A stretch of DNA of 64,000 nucleotides. Source: Mesorhizobium qingshengii (lineage in GTDB: Bacteria > Pseudomonadota > Alphaproteobacteria > Rhizobiales > Rhizobiaceae). This document shows, one piece after another, positions 9,571 to 18,024 of this stretch. Location: NCBI RefSeq assembly GCF_027563465.1, contig NZ_JAPFQA010000002.1, forward strand, positions 310,001 through 374,000. The letters are read 5' to 3'. The notes under the pieces were generated by a model that worked only from the letters and a program-made list of their open reading frames with translations, was not told the DNA's origin and did not search any database. A program made the translations under genes and the position numbers. Numbering within the stretch: the first letter of the stretch is position 1; each line of letters starts with the position of its first letter.

Positions 9571-10506
9571 ATGCCCCTTCGCGTCATCTTCATGGGCACG
9601 CCGGAGTTTTCGGTGCCGACGCTGCGCGCGATCGGCGAGGCCGGACATGAGATATCAGCCGTCTATACGCAGCCGCCGCGCGCCGCCGGACGGCGCGGGT
9701 TGGAGCTGACGCCGTCACCGGTGCAGCGCGAGGCGGAGCGGCTTGGCATCGAGGTGCGCACGCCGGCGTCCCTCAAGGGTGAGGCCGAGCAGGCGGCTTT
9801 GCGCGCCCTGCGGGCCGATGTCGCCGTGGTCGTCGCCTACGGTTTGCTGCTGCCGAAGGCGGTTCTCGAGTCGCCGCGGCTCGGCTGCATCAACGGCCAT
9901 GCATCGCTGTTGCCGCGCTGGCGTGGGGCCGCACCCATCCAGCGCGCCATCATGGCGGGCGACCGCGAAACCGGCATGATGGTGATGCGCATGGAAGAGG
10001 GGCTCGACACCGGCCCAGTGGGACTGGTTGAAAAATGCGCCATCGAACCCGATATGACGGCCGGCGACCTGCATGATCGGTTGATGGGCGTTGGTGCCGC
10101 ACTCGTGGTGGAAGCGCTGGCGCGGCTGGAAAGGAACACCCTGACATTTGCCCCCCAAGCGGTGGAAGGGGTGACCTACGCCAGGAAAATCGATAAATCG
10201 GAGACTCGCGTGGACTGGAATCGCTCGGCGACCGAGGTCCACAATCACATTCGTGGCCTGTCGCCCTTTCCCGGGGCGTGGTCCGAGATTGAAATTGGCG
10301 GTCGCCCGGAGCGGCTGAAACTGCTTCGCTCGGTGCTTTCACAAGGCGCGGGCGAGTCGGGAGGAATTCTCGATGACCGGCTGACGGTCGCCTGCGGAGC
10401 AGGCGCGATCAGGCTGGTCGAAGTTCAACGGGCGGGCGGAAGGCCTGCTGCCGCGTCGGAATTCCTGCGCGGGGCCAAGATCGAAAAAGGAATGAAATTC
10501 TCATGA
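9571..10506 (+). CDS. fmt: methionyl-tRNA formyltransferase
   Basis: A 311-residue enzyme that formylates initiator Met-tRNA using 10-formyltetrahydrofolate. The N-terminal formyltransferase domain shows Asn108 and His110 in [14 protein letters not shown] and Asp146 in EEGLDTGPV, equivalent to the catalytic Asn-His-Asp of E. coli Fmt. The C-terminal OB-like domain begins near residue 205. It lies between def and a GNAT acetyltransferase gene whose ATG overlaps the fmt stop by 4 bp. Confidence 0.96.
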   Translation: MPLRVIFMGTPEFSVPTLRAIGEAGHEISAVYTQPPRAAGRRGLELTPSPVQREAERLGIEVRTPASLKGEAEQAALRALRADVAVVVAYGLLLPKAVLESPRLGCINGHASLLPRWRGAAPIQRAIMAGDRETGMMVMRMEEGLDTGPVGLVEKCAIEPDMTAGDLHDRLMGVGAALVVEALARLERNTLTFAPQAVEGVTYARKIDKSETRVDWNRSATEVHNHIRGLSPFPGAWSEIEIGGRPERLKLLRSVLSQGAGESGGILDDRLTVACGAGAIRLVEVQRAGGRPAAASEFLRGAKIEKGMKFS

Positions 10507-11009
10507 GCATGATGTCGATACGCGCGGCGACGCCGCGGGATCGCGAGGCCATCCGCCTCGTCGAGGAACACGCTTTCGGCCAGCAGTCGGAGGCCGGGCT
10601 GGTCGACGCGCTGGTGACCGGCGGTGACGCCGTTGCCGAGCTGGTGGCGGAAGAGGACGGCCAGGTTGTCGGCCACATCCTTTTTTCCCGGCTGTTCGTC
10701 CGCAATGGCGGCAAGAACTTTCCGGCCGTGGCGCTCGCGCCGCTGGCGGTGGAGCCTTCGTTCCATGGCAGCGGCATCGGCGGCGCGCTGATCCGCGAGG
10801 CGCATATCCGCCTCAGGGACGCCGGCGAGACACTGGCCGTGGTGCTGGGCGATCCGGCCTATTACAGCCGTTTCGGCTACAGCCGCGCCCGCGCAGAGAA
10901 CTTCGAGAGCGAGTACCAAGGCGAGGCGCTGCAGGCACTGGCCTGGGGTGACGCTCCGGAGGCAGGCAGGCTGGTCTACGCTTCCGCCTTCACTGCTCTC
11001 GCCGCCTAG
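10503..11009 (+). CDS. GNAT family N-acetyltransferase
   Basis: A 168-residue acetyltransferase of the GNAT fold. The acetyl-CoA loop is in [19 protein letters not shown] (about residues 83-101) and the C-terminal [10 protein letters not shown] segment (about 120-129) is typical of YhbS-like members. The acceptor is unknown. It overlaps fmt by ATGA and is followed 23 bases later by truA, so it is co-transcribed with the formylation and tRNA-modification genes. A ribosomal or tRNA-related acceptor would fit the context but is only a guess. Confidence 0.85.
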   Translation: MSMMSIRAATPRDREAIRLVEEHAFGQQSEAGLVDALVTGGDAVAELVAEEDGQVVGHILFSRLFVRNGGKNFPAVALAPLAVEPSFHGSGIGGALIREAHIRLRDAGETLAVVLGDPAYYSRFGYSRARAENFESEYQGEALQALAWGDAPEAGRLVYASAFTALAA

Positions 11010-11032
11010 GCGAGAGCATATAAGCCGCCGGC

Positions 11033-11794
11033 ATGCCGCGTTTTCGCCTCGACATCGAATATGACGGCAGCCTTTTTGCCGGCTGGCAGCATCAGGCCGA
11101 CCAGCCTTCGGTGCAGCAGGCGATCGAGCAGGCGATCGAGAGGTTCAGCGGCGAGGCGGTCCGGCTGCGTGCCGCCGGCCGCACCGATGCCGGCGTGCAT
11201 GCGACGGCCCAGGTGGCGCATGTCGACCTCGCCAAGGCATGGCCTGATGACAAGGTGCGCGACGCAGTCAACGCCCATCTTCAGGCGGCCGGCGCACATG
11301 TTGCCATCCTTAAGGCGATGGTTGTCCCGGACGATTTCGACGCGCGCTTCTCGGCCACCGGCCGTCACTATCTCTACCGCATCCTCAACCGCCGCGCGCC
11401 GGCGGCGCTCGACAAGGGCAAGGTGTGGTGGGTGCCGAAGCGGCTTGACGCCAGCGCCATGCACGAAGCGGCAAAGGTCCTACTTGGGCGGCATGACTTC
11501 ACCACCTTCCGCTCGACCCAGTGCCAGGCCAACAGCCCGATCAGGACGCTGGAGCAGCTTGACGTGGGCCGGCAGGGCGACCTGATCGAGGTGAAGGCCT
11601 CGGCCCGCTCCTTCCTGCACAACCAAGTGCGCTCGATGGTCGGCTCGCTCAAGCGCGTCGGCGAAGGTGGGTGGACCGTCGCCGACCTGAAAGCGGCGCT
11701 CGAGGCGCGCGACCGCGCCGCCTGCGGCCAGGTGGCGCCGCCCGATGGGCTGTTTCTCGTCGGCGTCGACTATCCGCAGACCGGCCAAAGCTGA
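11033..11794 (+). CDS. truA: tRNA pseudouridine(38-40) synthase
   Basis: A 253-residue enzyme that converts uridines 38 to 40 of the anticodon stem to pseudouridine. The catalytic Asp52 lies in the hallmark [12 protein letters not shown] motif, and [12 protein letters not shown] (about 104-115) and [12 protein letters not shown] (about 196-207) are further family segments. Length matches bacterial TruA. It ends the def-fmt-GNAT-truA operon and faces the PPDK-like gene convergently across about 240 bases. Confidence 0.96.
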   Translation: MPRFRLDIEYDGSLFAGWQHQADQPSVQQAIEQAIERFSGEAVRLRAAGRTDAGVHATAQVAHVDLAKAWPDDKVRDAVNAHLQAAGAHVAILKAMVVPDDFDARFSATGRHYLYRILNRRAPAALDKGKVWWVPKRLDASAMHEAAKVLLGRHDFTTFRSTQCQANSPIRTLEQLDVGRQGDLIEVKASARSFLHNQVRSMVGSLKRVGEGGWTVADLKAALEARDRAACGQVAPPDGLFLVGVDYPQTGQS

Positions 11795-12033
11795 GCGACG
11801 GCGGAATCGGGACCAAGTCCGGCCAGATCAGCACGCCGGCCGCCTCGGGCGTCGACGCGAGCCTGAGTTCCACTTCCTTTGCTGACCACGGGCCTCCGAG
11901 GTCCCATCGCGGGCCGGCGCGACCGCGGATGCGTCTGGCGCGGCAATCTCGTCCGATGCCTGGCCAAGGACGAGAATGTCGCGAGCGACCAAATCAGGCG
12001 AGACACAGGCCGGTTGGTCCAGGGCCAGACATT
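11795..12033. other. convergent spacer between truA and the PPDK-like gene
   Basis: No clear gene or terminator hairpin is seen. On the minus strand a 69-codon open frame (11828-12037) starts with an ATG that overlaps the PPDK-like stop in an ATGA arrangement. Its ribosome site is too close and its second half is Arg/Pro-rich low-complexity sequence, so it is not called as a gene. Confidence 0.5.
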
Positions 12034-13644
12034 TCATCCCTTCGTCGCGTGCAATCGGTCGAGCCGCTGCAGCAATTCCGCTGGCACCTGTTCGGCGGTG
12101 CGCGATGCGCCCGCGAAAATCGTGCCGCTGTTGCCGTCAAGGGTGATCACCGCTCCGGGATCCAGCCATGTGTCGCCGAAACCGATCCGGTCCCTCGATT
12201 CGTCGATACGCATCGCCTCGCAGCCAACGAGGCAGACCTTGCCAAGCTGCCGCGCCACCACGGCCGCATGGGACGTGCGCGCTCCGTGCCGGGTGAGCAG
12301 GCCCTGCACGCGCTCGAGCAGTGCAATGTCATCGGTCTCGGCGTTCTGCCGCGCGAGGATCGCCGGTTTCCCTTCCGTCTTGAGCGCCGCCACCTGTGCC
12401 TCGTTGAGGGCGACCGTGCCGCTGACAACCCCGCTGGCGGCGGTCGCGGCATGGCCGAGCACCGTCGGCGCCGCGCCGTCCTCGGCCACGATGACGCGCG
12501 TCGTCAGCGCCGCGGCGTCGAGGCCGGCGGTGCGGAGGCAGGCGGTCTTCCGGTCGATCAACCCTTCGTCCGCCATGTCGAGGGCGATGCGGGCGGCGGC
12601 CTGCGGCGTACGCTTGCCTTCGCGGGTTTGAAGCAGGAAGAGCTTTCCGTCCTCGAGCGTGAACTCGAAATCCTGCATGTCGCCAAAATGCCGCTCGAGC
12701 GCCTTCGCCGCTTCGACCAGTTCCTCCCAGACGCGCGGCGCGATCGCCGCCAACCGGTCGTGACCCTGCGCGCTGCGCCGGCCGCTGACCACATCCTCGC
12801 CCTGCGCATTGAACAGGAAATCGACCCAAGGGGCGGGATTGCCGTCACTGGGGTTTCGAGTGAAGCCGACACCGGCCCCGGACAACCCGCCCGCATTGCC
12901 GAACACCATGCGCTGCACCGTCACCGCCGTGCCCATGCCATGACTCAGTCCGCGCATCTCGCGGTAGGCAATGGCCTTGGCGCTCGACCAGGACCGGAAC
13001 ACCGCCGCGATCGCCGCTTGCAACTGCGCGACCGCGTCCTGCGGGAAGGCTTCGCCCGCCAACCGCCGATAGGTCTCCAGGTGCCGCTGCGCGAGATCGC
13101 GCAGCGCGGCGAAGTCGAGCATGCGCTCTTCCTCGCCCAGCCGCACGGCGTCGAGGTCGGCCTCGAAGTCGGTCGCGTTGACGCCCGCCACCACCTCGCC
13201 GTAGCCGGCGATCAGGCGGCGATAGGCGTCCCACACCAGCCGCGGATTGCCGGTCGACCGGATCAGTCCCGGCAGCGTCGCCTCTGTCAGGCCGATATTG
13301 AGCAGCGTCTCCATCATTCCCGGCATCGATACCGGCGCCCCGGAGCGGACCGACAACAGAAGCGGTCGGCGCGGATCGCCAAAGCCAAGGCCGGTCGCGG
13401 CCTCGAGCCGGACGAGTGCATCGTGCCAGAGTGCGGGTGTTGCCGTCTCCGGATGGGCGCAGAAGCCGGTGCCCAGCACGAAGGCCGGCGGCACGTTCAG
13501 CCCGAGCGCCGCCATCCGTGCAAGATTGTACGCCTTGAAGCCCATCGTCTCGGGCGAAGCCGCTTTATCCAGCGGCTTGCCGGCTACGATCAGACCAAGC
13601 TGAGCCGAACCTTCTGGCGGAGTGCTCATCGATGCGCCGCTCAC
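12034..13644 (-). CDS. PPDK-like protein with ATP-grasp and phospho-His domains, no PEP domain
   Basis: A 536-residue protein matching the first two thirds of pyruvate phosphate dikinase. ATP-grasp segments are clear: SVRSGAPVSMPGMMETLLN (98-116), the GTAVTVQRMVFGN region (238-250), NAQGEDVVSG and MQDFEFTLEDGK (323-334). The swivel domain carries the phospho-accepting His459 in TSHAAVVAR. PPDK is normally near 880 residues, and the C-terminal PEP/pyruvate barrel is absent. It should be able to move a phosphate from ATP to His459, but the acceptor is unknown. The GTG start at 13644 follows GGGGAGG and overlaps the DUF47 gene stop (GTGA), so translation is coupled to that gene. Confidence 0.85.
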   Translation of the reverse strand: MSGASMSTPPEGSAQLGLIVAGKPLDKAASPETMGFKAYNLARMAALGLNVPPAFVLGTGFCAHPETATPALWHDALVRLEAATGLGFGDPRRPLLLSVRSGAPVSMPGMMETLLNIGLTEATLPGLIRSTGNPRLVWDAYRRLIAGYGEVVAGVNATDFEADLDAVRLGEEERMLDFAALRDLAQRHLETYRRLAGEAFPQDAVAQLQAAIAAVFRSWSSAKAIAYREMRGLSHGMGTAVTVQRMVFGNAGGLSGAGVGFTRNPSDGNPAPWVDFLFNAQGEDVVSGRRSAQGHDRLAAIAPRVWEELVEAAKALERHFGDMQDFEFTLEDGKLFLLQTREGKRTPQAAARIALDMADEGLIDRKTACLRTAGLDAAALTTRVIVAEDGAAPTVLGHAATAASGVVSGTVALNEAQVAALKTEGKPAILARQNAETDDIALLERVQGLLTRHGARTSHAAVVARQLGKVCLVGCEAMRIDESRDRIGFGDTWLDPGAVITLDGNSGTIFAGASRTAEQVPAELLQRLDRLHATKG

Positions 13645-15602
13645 GCTCGCCTCCCCTGGTTGCCGGCGCCGACCCGGGTGAGGACGAGGCCGCGCATCGC
13701 GTAGCCGGTGCGCAGCAGCGCGTCGATGGATGCTTCCAGCGCGGCCGCGAAATCAGTGCCGAGGCTGAGCGTGGCCGCGTCCGAGACATTGCGCACGAAC
13801 AGGCGCCTGATCTCGCGCGTCAGCACATCGCACGCCTTTTCGGCATCGACCACCCGCCAGCAGGCGGCCAGAAATTCATCCTGGTCCTGCGCGAGGCTCG
13901 CTTCGTCGAGCGTGCGCGCGGTGGTCAGCGCCTTGACATGGTCCTGTGCCGCCTCGAGCACCTTGTCAGCCAGCCGGCGCAGCGCGGTGCGCAACTCGTC
14001 GCTCCAGCCATGGTGATTGTCCTCGGCGATCAGCGACAGGATGAAAACGGCCTCCTCCAGCGCATCCGCCGCATCGTCGGCGCATTCGATCAGCTGCAGG
14101 AAGGGCAGCCAGCGCGCGTTGCCCGCGGCCTGATCGCGCAGGCGCATCACCAGATGATCGGCCTTGCGTTCCCAGATCTTGGCGCGCTCCGATAGCTTTC
14201 GAGCGGCCTTGACGTCTGTTTCGTGTCCATACGCGAGCGCATCGCGTATGCCTTCGGCCAAGGCATGGCAGAAGGCGGCGTGCTCGCCGAGAAGCGCGAA
14301 CTCGTCCCGGTGACGGCGGACATGGCGCGACAGCAGCAGCCGGATCTGGTCGGCGATCAGGGCGGCGGTCTGGTCCGCCTGCAGGGCATGGGAGGAAAGC
14401 ACGAGCGCCTCGGTCAGGAAATCCTGCGCCTCGGCCGCGCCCAGCACACTGTCCAACCGGTCGCCGATCCGGAAATGGTCCGGCGACAGCGCTTCCATCG
14501 CGTCGAATACCAGTTGATCGGCCCCGGCCATGAGCCAGCCCATATGGCCTGCCTCGCGATGGGCTGCCTCGGTCAGCACCGCGATGGAAAGCGGCTTGGC
14601 GACAAGCCGGTTCAGCCGTTTGCGTGCCCGGTTCCAGTCGATCAGGAAGACGATACGCGCGCCCAGACCCTCAAGGGCCGCGTCGGCCGCCGCGAGATCG
14701 GCGCAATCGAAGCGCGCCGTGCCGACGACGTAGTCGGCGCCCGAGTTCAGACCGGCGCTGCGCCGCGCGCCGACGTCCGACCATTGCGCTCCAATCTCCG
14801 ACAGAAGGCCCTGGAAGAAGGCAAAGCGCCGCTCGTGCAGGTCCGAATAGGTGAGCGTGATCGAAAAACCCTCCACCTGGATCACCAGCACATGCACATC
14901 GTTGGTGCCGATGTCGTTCTGTATGAGCAACCGCGCCCCGTCGCGCGTCGCCGCCGTGTCCAGGCCGGGATGATCGAATTTGAGCCTGCGCGTGCGGTTC
15001 AGCCCGCGCATGAAGGCAGCGATGCGGGGGCGGTCGGCGGCATCGAGCTGCCAGACATGGGCACCGTCGACCGTATCGTCCGACATGTCGACCGCCAGCC
15101 GGTTCAGGCTCTTGTGCAGATCCATCACCAGAATGTGGAACGTATCGCTCTCGCCCCGCTTCCCGCCCGTCAGCGCGAGCATCTGGGCGTCGTCGAGCAC
15201 GCCCGCGTTCAACTGGTCCAGCCAGTCGCACCAATGATCGACCCGCGCGATCTGCGCCTTGTGGTCGGCATCCGCGCTGCCTTCCAGCGGCCGGGCCATC
15301 AGGCGGATGTCCTCCCCGAGCAGCTTGCCAAGCCGCGCCAGGTCGGCAAGATGCAACGTCCCGCCCTCCAGCCAGGCCGTCGCCTGCATCTCCAGCAGCC
15401 ACGGCGCGTTGATATGGGCGGCCGCGTAGTCGCGACTCAGGTTGGACAGCGGAGCCGCGCCATCCGCGGCATGGGCAGCCGCGGCCTGAAGTGCGGTCAG
15501 TGCGAATTTCAGCCGGTCATTGGCCGCAAGCGCGCCGGTGATCCGGGCCGGCAGTAGCAGCTTCGACTGGCCGAGCGCGGCGACAACATCCACTTTTTCC
15601 AT
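13641..15602 (-). CDS. large DUF47/PhoU-like protein
   Basis: A 653-residue protein. The C-terminal third (about 440-645) is all-helical and resembles DUF47/PhoU: LSERAKIWERKADHLVMRLR and LIECADDAADALEEAVFIL have the E..AD and acidic helix patterns of that family, in which metal is bound and phosphate transport is regulated. The N-terminal 430 residues, including a GTNDVHVLVIQVEGFSITLTY region near 235-255, are not recognised. DUF47 proteins are usually only 200-230 residues. It is the first gene of a two-gene operon with the PPDK-like gene, preceded by a GGAAGG ribosome site and a promoter that carries a PHO-box-like repeat. Confidence 0.75.
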   Translation of the reverse strand: MEKVDVVAALGQSKLLLPARITGALAANDRLKFALTALQAAAAHAADGAAPLSNLSRDYAAAHINAPWLLEMQATAWLEGGTLHLADLARLGKLLGEDIRLMARPLEGSADADHKAQIARVDHWCDWLDQLNAGVLDDAQMLALTGGKRGESDTFHILVMDLHKSLNRLAVDMSDDTVDGAHVWQLDAADRPRIAAFMRGLNRTRRLKFDHPGLDTAATRDGARLLIQNDIGTNDVHVLVIQVEGFSITLTYSDLHERRFAFFQGLLSEIGAQWSDVGARRSAGLNSGADYVVGTARFDCADLAAADAALEGLGARIVFLIDWNRARKRLNRLVAKPLSIAVLTEAAHREAGHMGWLMAGADQLVFDAMEALSPDHFRIGDRLDSVLGAAEAQDFLTEALVLSSHALQADQTAALIADQIRLLLSRHVRRHRDEFALLGEHAAFCHALAEGIRDALAYGHETDVKAARKLSERAKIWERKADHLVMRLRDQAAGNARWLPFLQLIECADDAADALEEAVFILSLIAEDNHHGWSDELRTALRRLADKVLEAAQDHVKALTTARTLDEASLAQDQDEFLAACWRVVDAEKACDVLTREIRRLFVRNVSDAATLSLGTDFAAALEASIDALLRTGYAMRGLVLTRVGAGNQGRRA

Positions 15603-15691
15603 CTATCAGCCTTCCATCCTGCCACATGGTTCATTGTTCGGTCCATTGCCTCGTTGTCCGCTTTCCAAAGTTTATCGAAATCAGAAGCCGG

Positions 15692-15720
15692 CTTATAAAC
15701 GGAGATCGAAGCACTGTCAT
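15692..15720 (-). promoter_or_regulatory. probable promoter of the DUF47/PPDK-like operon
   Basis: On the minus strand ATGACA (15715-15720) and TATAAG (15692-15697) are separated by 17 bases. The predicted start lies about 80 bases before the DUF47 ATG. The upstream hexamer is part of the PHO-box-like repeat. Confidence 0.5.
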
Positions 15721-15731
15721 AATCTTGTCAT
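15714..15731 (+). promoter_or_regulatory. PHO-box-like direct repeat
   Basis: CTGTCAT, four mainly A/T bases (AATC), then TTGTCAT: 13 of 14 positions match the two 7-bp half-sites of the PhoB box consensus, at the correct 11-bp period. It overlaps the -35 region of the minus-strand DUF47 operon. The box reads toward the plus strand, opposite to that operon, so whether PhoB would activate or repress is unclear. A weak TATACT lies 6 bases downstream on the plus strand. Confidence 0.55.
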
Positions 15732-15859
15732 GATAGATATACTCTGGAATCCGTACTTCATCATTGATCTGGCGCAAATCCTGCGATGGAAGACTTTCCG
15801 GGAGTGACCGCTCGCAAAACGGAAGCCGCCATGATGAGCATCGTGCACGGTAATGCCCT

Positions 15860-16086
15860 TGATCCCGCAGGGTCGGGCAAACGTCGCAAGTCACGGCCCT
15901 TTTCAGCCCTTTCGGCTGCGGCAAGTCGGGATTGCGGCTCTGCCCGAATGGCGCCGACGAGATTTTGGCGGGCATGCGAATGCCAGGCCGGGTTCACCCG
16001 GATGGACCGATATCCGCGAGCCCCGGGCCAGACGCGCGTTGCCTCGGCTGGCGCGCGCAGGAATGTCATGAACAGCTGATGCGGCG
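15860..16086 (+). pseudogene. possible decayed ABC-transporter ATPase fragment
   Basis: In one plus-strand frame (codon phase of 15911) the translation reads QVTALFSPFGCGKS, close to the Walker A region of ABC ATPases (VTALFGPSGCGKS). About 50 residues later it gives PDARCLGWRAQE, which resembles the Q-loop region QDARLLPWRxV of nitrate/sulfonate-type ATPases. No start codon, full Walker A or signature motif is present, so it would be a remnant. The likeness is short and could be chance. The rest of the 495-base gap (15603-16097) holds only the promoter and PHO-box-like site. Confidence 0.3.
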
Positions 16087-16097
16087 GTGGCCCAGGC

Positions 16098-16697
16098 CTA
16101 GATGTCACCCGGCACGGTGATGCCGAGCAGCATCTGCAGCCCGAACAGCACCATCAGCGAAGCGATGAACATGCCGACGAAAACGGCGGTACCGACCGCG
16201 GCACCCTTGCCGATGGTGGCATTGGTCATGCGCCAGGTGAGCACCATCGACAGCGCGAACAACAGCAGCGAAACAAGGCTCGAAATCTGGCTCGCCGACG
16301 TCAGGAAAAGCCTGACCAGCGCCGAGGGCAACATCAGCCAGGCGGTGATGGCCGAAGCCCAGTTGCTGGCAACCACATAGTGGACGAAGCGGCCGCCGAT
16401 GCCGGCACGCCGCGCGACCAGGGCAAGGGCGACCAGCGGCAGCACCCAGGAGCCGATATCGACCGTTGCCAGGCGCACCAGCATGCCGAAGCGCCCCGCG
16501 AACGCATCGGGATCGCCGATCTCGTTGGCAATGCCGACCCAGCCGACGATCAGCGCCGGTGCGGCAACGACGATGGCGAAAAAGGAATTCCAGAAACCGT
16601 CGGCCGACAGGTCGAGCAGACGCAATCCGTCGACCTTGCCGAGCATCAGCCGCCAGGCGCCGGTCAGCGAAGCTTGGGTCTCGTCCGCCGAAAGCAT
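16098..16697 (-). CDS. hypothetical multi-pass membrane protein downstream of dapE
   Basis: A 199-residue protein with about five hydrophobic segments (around 37-60, 75-95, 105-125, 135-155 and 168-192) and no charged catalytic motif. I do not recognise the family with certainty; similar proteins sit after dapE in other Mesorhizobium-like genomes as far as I recall. The ATG at 16697 is five bases after the dapE stop, so it is almost certainly co-transcribed with dapE. The longer frame to 16835 overlaps dapE coding sequence and is rejected. Confidence 0.75.
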   Translation of the reverse strand: MLSADETQASLTGAWRLMLGKVDGLRLLDLSADGFWNSFFAIVVAAPALIVGWVGIANEIGDPDAFAGRFGMLVRLATVDIGSWVLPLVALALVARRAGIGGRFVHYVVASNWASAITAWLMLPSALVRLFLTSASQISSLVSLLLFALSMVLTWRMTNATIGKGAAVGTAVFVGMFIASLMVLFGLQMLLGITVPGDI

Positions 16698-16702
16698 GCT
16701 GC

Positions 16703-17896
16703 TCAGCCCTGTCCGAACCAGTCGTCGATGAAACGCTGGTAGATTTGCGTCAGCGTTTCGAGATCGGCAATGGCGACGCGCTCGTCGACCATGTGCATGG
16801 TCTTGCCGACCAGGCCGAACTCGACCACCGGGCAATAATCCTTGATGAAGCGCGCGTCCGAGGTGCCGCCGGAGGTGGACAGCGCCGGCTTCCTGCCGAC
16901 CACCGCCTTGACCGAACCACCCAGCGTCTCGATCAGCCTGTCGTCGCGGGTCAGAAAGACATGGCTTGGCCCATCGCGCCAGACGAGATCATAGTCGACG
17001 GGCGTTTTCTTGCCGGCCCGGTACTTCTTGCGCCTGGCCGCCTGGTCGAGGCGATTGTGGATTTCCGCCTGGACCGTCTCGGCCGTCCAGGTGTCGTTGA
17101 AGCGGATGTTGAAGGTGGCGGTCGCTTTCGCTGGGATGACATTGGTGGCCGGGTTGCCGACATCGATGGAGGTGACTTCCAGGTTGGTCGGCTGGAAATC
17201 CTTCGTTCCCTTGTCGAAGACGGGATGCAGCAAGGCGTCGACAAGGCTCATCAGTCCGCGCACCGGATTGTCGGCAAGCTGCGGATAGGCGGCATGGCCC
17301 TGGCGGCCATTGACGGTGATGGCGCCCGACATGGAGCCGCGCCGGCCGATCTTGATCATGTCGCCAAGCGCATCCGGGTTGGTCGGCTCGCCGACGATCG
17401 AGGCATCCCACTTCTCGCCCTTGGAAGCCGCCCATTCGAGCAGCTTGACCGTGCCGTTGATGGCCGGACCTTCCTCGTCGCCGGTGATCAGCAGCGAGAC
17501 CGAACCTTTCGGACCGCCATTCGTCTCGACATGGCGCGCCACGGCGGCGATGAAACAGGCAATGCCGCCCTTCATGTCGACCGCGCCACGGCCATACATC
17601 TCGCCATTGGCGATTTCGGCGGCGAAAGGCGGATGCGTCCAGGCGGCTTCGTCGCCGACCGGCACCACGTCGGTATGGCCGGCGAACATCAGATGCGGGC
17701 CGTTGCCGGAACGCCGCGCATAGAGGTTCTCGATATCGGGCGTGCCACCTTCGGAAAACACCGGCCGATCGACCAGGAAACCGAGCGGTTTCAGCATGGT
17801 TTCCAGCGCGGTCAGCGCGCCGCCCTCAGCAGGCGTCACCGAGGCACAACGGATAAGGGCGGCGAGGTTTTCGGCGGGATCGGTCGGCAGCGTCAT
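16703..17896 (-). CDS. dapE: succinyl-diaminopimelate desuccinylase
   Basis: A 397-residue M20 metallopeptidase-family enzyme that hydrolyses N-succinyl-LL-diaminopimelate in lysine and peptidoglycan synthesis. Metal and catalytic motifs are visible: [12 protein letters not shown] near residue 70, [11 protein letters not shown] near 99, the ITGDEEGPA motif with the general-base Glu near 135, and the late [11 protein letters not shown] and [12 protein letters not shown] segments. ATG 17896 matches the family N-terminus. The pathway partner dapD lies 3 kb away on the same strand, with four unrelated genes between them. Confidence 0.95.
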   Translation of the reverse strand: MTLPTDPAENLAALIRCASVTPAEGGALTALETMLKPLGFLVDRPVFSEGGTPDIENLYARRSGNGPHLMFAGHTDVVPVGDEAAWTHPPFAAEIANGEMYGRGAVDMKGGIACFIAAVARHVETNGGPKGSVSLLITGDEEGPAINGTVKLLEWAASKGEKWDASIVGEPTNPDALGDMIKIGRRGSMSGAITVNGRQGHAAYPQLADNPVRGLMSLVDALLHPVFDKGTKDFQPTNLEVTSIDVGNPATNVIPAKATATFNIRFNDTWTAETVQAEIHNRLDQAARRKKYRAGKKTPVDYDLVWRDGPSHVFLTRDDRLIETLGGSVKAVVGRKPALSTSGGTSDARFIKDYCPVVEFGLVGKTMHMVDERVAIADLETLTQIYQRFIDDWFGQG

Positions 17897-18024
17897 GACA
17901 AAAGCGATAGTCGAAAGCGGAAGGCCTGTCACGGCCAGACATAGGGGCCAGCCCAATGGCCGGCGATACCGCCGACATTATGGTTTTCATGTCGTATAAT
18001 TGTGGGCTCCGGGGGAGCGACAGG

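Noticed and set aside
11828..12037. 69-codon minus-strand frame whose ATG overlaps the PPDK-like stop (ATGA)
   Set aside because: The ribosome-site spacing is too short and the second half is Arg/Pro-rich low-complexity sequence; no family resemblance.
11671..13704. 677-codon plus-strand open frame opposite the PPDK-like gene
   Set aside because: It is the antisense shadow of the PPDK-like gene, which shows clear family motifs on the minus strand.
15730..15807. 25-codon frame starting inside the PHO-box-like repeat
   Set aside because: No ribosome site is possible there without using the repeat itself; probably chance.
15786..16079. 97-codon plus-strand frame in the gap between DUF47 and dapE operons
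   Set aside because: No ribosome site and no recognisable family; a different frame of the same DNA looks like an ABC ATPase relic.
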